The notes below the pieces were generated by a model, which was not told where the DNA came from, ran no database searches, and worked only from the letters and a program-made list of their open reading frames with translations. From Lysobacterales bacterium (GTDB taxonomy: Bacteria; Pseudomonadota; Gammaproteobacteria; Xanthomonadales; SZUA-36), in NCBI GenBank assembly GCA_009692275.1, contig SHZL01000014.1, positions 1 to 19,564 of the forward strand: a stretch of 19,564 nucleotides of DNA, read 5' to 3'. This document shows, in pieces, positions 16,862-19,564 of this stretch. The position numbers were made by a program, and so were the translations under genes. Position 1 is the stretch's first letter, and each line of letters begins with the position of its first letter.

Positions 16862-19138
16862 TCAATTGAACCAGTCAAAGATGTAGCTGTACTTGATGAT
16901 GAACTCCCGCGCCCGCTCGGGTGGTGCACGCAGGCCGCTGTCATCGATCTCGTTGTACACCAGATACAAACCCGAGTTGGCGGATTGCAGCCAGGAGAAG
17001 CGGAGATTGGTCGCGATCAGGTCATCACGTTCGTTGTATTGCACGAGGGTCTGCAAGGAAATACTTGGGGTAAACGAATAGGTCAGACGCAGGCGCGCGA
17101 GATTGACGGTGAAATCACCCGTGGGTAATTCGACATCGCTGTAACTCCAGGTGAGCTGGGAGTTGAACTTTTCGCCGATGCGATAGCGCACTGTTGGCTC
17201 GAGGTTCACCCGGTCACCGCCGAAGAAACCACCGATGCGGCTTTGCACATTCAGGCTGAGGGCATCAGACTGGTCGGTCATGAACACCAGCTGCGCTTCC
17301 TCATGGTTGTAGCTGCCGATCGGCACCGTCACGCCGCTGACGATCTGAAAAGGTGTCTTGACCCCTTCGCGGGTGAGGTTGGCCCCAGTGTGAATCTCCC
17401 AGCCGTTTTCCCATTCCCAATGACTGTCGGTATGAAAAAAGGAAGACTCCAGAAAGCCATCCGGGTCCCGATACTCCCGATAATTCATGTGCGGGCGAAT
17501 TTCGTGCAGGTTCCAAAGATCATCCGGACGAATGCGTCGCAGCCAGCTGGCGTTGAGCTTGCGGTAGTCACGACGAGACAGGAAGCCCACCTCCGGATTG
17601 AAGTTGGCCTGTACCTCGCCATAGCCGCCACTGACATCCCAATCTTCATCGCTATATGACGCGGTGACACCGAAAGCCTGATCGTCCCCGTTCAGTCCGG
17701 GAGTATCAGTCTGTGCCGCCCAAGCGTTGATCAGGGTTTCATTGCCGATGCCCCAGCGTCCATCAATGGCATAGGTTTTGTTGTTGTCATTCCCAAGCAG
17801 CGGCGATGGCGTATCACCATCGCGCTCCACATACATGAACCCCACAGCAGAACGGTTAGGCAGATCCTGGCTGACGCGGACGACCGAGTAATTATTGGCT
17901 TCCGCCACGCCGCTCATGCTTTCGGTACGCATACGCAACAGGCCGACATTGGTACCCTCGCCTATCTGGCCGGTTAAACGGGCACCACCGTCGATGGGGA
18001 TCTGGGCGCCGCCGGCACCGACGCCTATGCGCCGGCTGAAGAACATTTCTGCCTCCCGTGGACTGCCGATAGCGAATTGTCCGGCGTTCTCAAGAAAGAA
18101 CGGCCGCTTTTCCGGGAAGAACAAACTGAAGCGATCGAGATTCACCTGCAGGTCATCTACTTCCACCTGGGCGAAGTCGGTATTGTAGGTGGCATCCAGA
18201 GTGAGACTGGAAGTCACCGAATATTTCAGGTCGAAGCCGACTTCCTCATCGTGGTGAGTGCCATTGGGCAGGAAACCGCCACGCTGAGTCTGGGACAACA
18301 CATAAGGAGTGATCAGCAGATTGCGACGTTGCGGCACCTGGATGCCCTGGATAAAGCCAGCTTCAGAGATGCGGTTGAGATTGTATTGCTGGTCCAGCGG
18401 CGCCCAATAGGCGACTTCGTTGTTGCGACGAATATTGCGCTGGAAATTGATACTCCAGGTTTGTGCATCGCCACCGCCGTAACGCAGAGAGCGAAACGGA
18501 ATTTCCATCTCGGCGCTCCAGCCGTAAGCGCCGATCGCCGAGCGTACCACCCAGGTAGTATCCCAGTTGAGGTTGAAGCCGCCACCGGTACCACCGCCAC
18601 CGCCAAAACCGCCGCCGGTGCCTTCGTTGGCCACCTGGCCATCGTATTCAATGCCGGCCGGATTGGTGCCGAAGATAAACCCGCCCTGGCGACTGCCCAG
18701 GCCGTCGATGATGACCTGAAAGCTGTCGGTATCATTCAGCGAAGAGTCACGACGACTGTCGGCAACGATGATCCCCGCGGGATTGTCGTCATAGGCAACC
18801 ATGCCGATGTAGAGGGCGTCAGCGGTATAGCCGATGGTGACTTCGGTGCGCTGGGTGGACGGCTGGCCAGCATTGGGCCGCACCTGCCAGAAACCGCTGG
18901 CCGGTTGCAGTCCACGCCACACTGAATCATTGAGTACATCGCCATCCAGAGTGGGTGCACTGGCCAGGGCATGGGCACTCATGGTGGGAGTGACTACGCG
19001 GGACGCCAGTTCCTGGCCGTGAATTCCGGGTACCCAGACCAGCAGTACTGCCAATGCCATCAGACCCGGTCGAGTGCTGCTGATTATCTGTTTGGCTATC
19101 TGTTTGGCTTTCTTTTTTATGACCCGCATTTCCACCAT
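16862..19138 (-). CDS. DUF5916 outer-membrane protein with CBM9-like N-terminal domain
   Basis: A protein of about 758 residues. A basic, hydrophobic signal peptide (ALAVLLVWVPGIHGQ) is followed by a CBM9-like beta-sandwich at about 55-240 (APTLDGDVLNDSVW, ALYIGMVAYDDNPA, DSFQVIIDG, WSAEMEIPFRSLRY). The larger C-terminal part is a DUF5916 beta-barrel with the signature FFPEKRPFFLENAGQF, alternating aromatic strands, and a final Phe-rich strand ending in YIFDWFN as in outer-membrane proteins. Function is unknown; the family is often predicted to bind or admit organic polymers. A Gly-rich insert (GTGGGFGGGGGTGGGF) breaks the sandwich. Two adjacent ATGs (19141, 19138) follow GGAG; the second has the better spacing. 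A start at 19129 is also possible. It is transcribed alone. Confidence 0.85.
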   Translation of the reverse strand: MVEMRVIKKKAKQIAKQIISSTRPGLMALAVLLVWVPGIHGQELASRVVTPTMSAHALASAPTLDGDVLNDSVWRGLQPASGFWQVRPNAGQPSTQRTEVTIGYTADALYIGMVAYDDNPAGIIVADSRRDSSLNDTDSFQVIIDGLGSRQGGFIFGTNPAGIEYDGQVANEGTGGGFGGGGGTGGGFNLNWDTTWVVRSAIGAYGWSAEMEIPFRSLRYGGGDAQTWSINFQRNIRRNNEVAYWAPLDQQYNLNRISEAGFIQGIQVPQRRNLLITPYVLSQTQRGGFLPNGTHHDEEVGFDLKYSVTSSLTLDATYNTDFAQVEVDDLQVNLDRFSLFFPEKRPFFLENAGQFAIGSPREAEMFFSRRIGVGAGGAQIPIDGGARLTGQIGEGTNVGLLRMRTESMSGVAEANNYSVVRVSQDLPNRSAVGFMYVERDGDTPSPLLGNDNNKTYAIDGRWGIGNETLINAWAAQTDTPGLNGDDQAFGVTASYSDEDWDVSGGYGEVQANFNPEVGFLSRRDYRKLNASWLRRIRPDDLWNLHEIRPHMNYREYRDPDGFLESSFFHTDSHWEWENGWEIHTGANLTREGVKTPFQIVSGVTVPIGSYNHEEAQLVFMTDQSDALSLNVQSRIGGFFGGDRVNLEPTVRYRIGEKFNSQLTWSYSDVELPTGDFTVNLARLRLTYSFTPSISLQTLVQYNERDDLIATNLRFSWLQSANSGLYLVYNEIDDSGLRAPPERAREFIIKYSYIFDWFN

Positions 19139-19307
19139 CATCCCGCTCCAAGTAGACCTTTGCATTGCTTCAACAAACAAAGGCGGAGAAGGTATTGAAT
19201 CGAGGCAGGAAAATCAAGGCATGCGGAGTGTCAACTACCGACCAGAACACACCGTCTGTGGCAAGTACGGTGTAGGCAGAGACAATCCAAGCAGGGCAAG
19301 CCAAGCA

Positions 19308-19404
19308 GGACACCCACAAATTTAAGCCTCGTAATTCGCTTTTGACTGCGCACCATAGGCTGTATTTGCAGTGATAAATTCTCTAGGTGAGTTTGTGGGT
19401 GTCC
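19308..19404 (+). repeat. REP-like palindrome, GGACACCCACAAA family, complete
   Basis: GGACACCCACAAA (19308-19320) is the exact reverse complement of TTTGTGGGTGTCC (19392-19404), a 13-bp stem around about 71 bases. The left 66 bases resemble 16754-16819. The palindrome lies immediately before the IS110-type element and is a likely target, since IS110-family elements are known to insert in REP sequences. In the gap 19181-19524 no other gene is seen. Confidence 0.75.
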
Positions 19405-19426
19405 CATTTCTACTGGTGGGTGATGA

Positions 19427-19524
19427 GATGGACGCTCCCCGTGCTACCGGCGTCGTACTGCGCCAAACTGGAAGTGCTGTTTGCTGTTAAACACATTTCA
19501 GTTGATTAAAGACGAGCGTCCATC
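19427..19524 (+). repeat. 10-bp inverted repeat framing the transposase leader
   Basis: GATGGACGCT (19427-19436) is the exact reverse complement of AGCGTCCATC (19515-19524), which touches the ATG at 19525. The second arm also overlaps a smaller palindrome GACG-AG-CGTC (19511-19520). No Shine-Dalgarno sequence is seen, so pairing could limit translation of the transposase. Confidence 0.7.
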
Positions 19525-19564
19525 ATGAATCAGCATAATTTAATCGCCATTGATTTGGCAAAAA
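19525..19564 (+). CDS. IS110-family transposase, N-terminus only
   Basis: The last 40 bases encode MNQHNLIAIDLAK and run off the window. This is the typical beginning of the DEDD (RuvC-like) transposase of the IS110 family, with D10 of AIDLAK as the first catalytic Asp. Nothing more can be said about intactness. The leader of about 100 bases carries a 10-bp inverted repeat ending at the start codon. Confidence 0.72.
   Translation, partial: MNQHNLIAIDLAK

Larger units (their letters stand above)
19421..19564 (+). mobile_element. Left end of an IS110-family element, probably IS1111 group (partial)
   Basis: The element is recognised by the transposase start at 19525 and by ATGGACGCTCCCC at 19428-19440. 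That sequence resembles the sub-terminal inverted repeats of IS1111-group elements, which I recall as beginning ATGGACT. In that group the repeat lies a few bases inside the end, so the boundary is near 19421; this is an estimate. The right end is outside the window. IS110-family transposases use a bridge RNA; in the IS1111 group it is usually encoded beyond the transposase gene and would not be visible here. Confidence 0.6.

Noticed and set aside
18077..18925. 282-codon open frame on the plus strand
   Set aside because: It is opposite the DUF5916 gene, which has clear family motifs, a signal peptide and a barrel-like C-terminus; the antisense frame is a by-product of its codon use.

Overview
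The window looks like an accessory, decaying stretch of a gammaproteobacterial chromosome, probably from an aquatic, heterotrophic lineage. Grounds are the protein families (NhaC, GlpV/GlpU, DUF5916, PVADH-like quinoprotein), the many signal peptides, moderate GC content and several REP-like intergenic palindrome families. The species cannot be named from the sequence.

Left end (1-2017) is gene debris: a tyrosine-recombinase remnant with an in-frame amber codon, the 3' part of an SRPBCC/AHSA1 gene, and a nearly complete EntS-type MFS exporter gene whose conserved Trp codon 28 has become TAG. From 2020 to 5496 on the minus strand lie glpU (DUF2160), glpV (glycerol ABC transporter binding protein) and an exported alpha/beta hydrolase. 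The permease and ATPase genes of the glycerol system are missing from their usual upstream place, which is occupied by a divergent nhaC antiporter (5626-7026). A short remnant of a 'KRRKVFRVAA' regulator/TPR-type gene follows.

The centre (7333-13193) is rich in exported enzymes: a PVADH-like quinoprotein propeller, a Tat-exported amidohydrolase, an SMP-30/paraoxonase-like propeller, an SGNH hydrolase and a periplasmic RidA protein. Together they suggest periplasmic oxidation and hydrolysis of esters or lactones, but no single pathway can be assigned. From 13282 to 16754 come an EamA transporter, a DUF998 membrane protein, a frameshifted multicopper-oxidase C-terminus and a lipoprotein amidohydrolase. 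A large DUF5916/CBM9-like outer-membrane protein fills 16862-19138.

At the right edge begins an IS110-family (probably IS1111-group) transposase gene, preceded by a leader framed by a 10-bp inverted repeat and sitting next to a REP-like palindrome. At least three distinct palindromic repeat families occupy the intergenic gaps: GTCAAGTCTTGCC, GGTGACGGAG and GGACACCCACAAA. No rRNA, tRNA or CRISPR array was seen.
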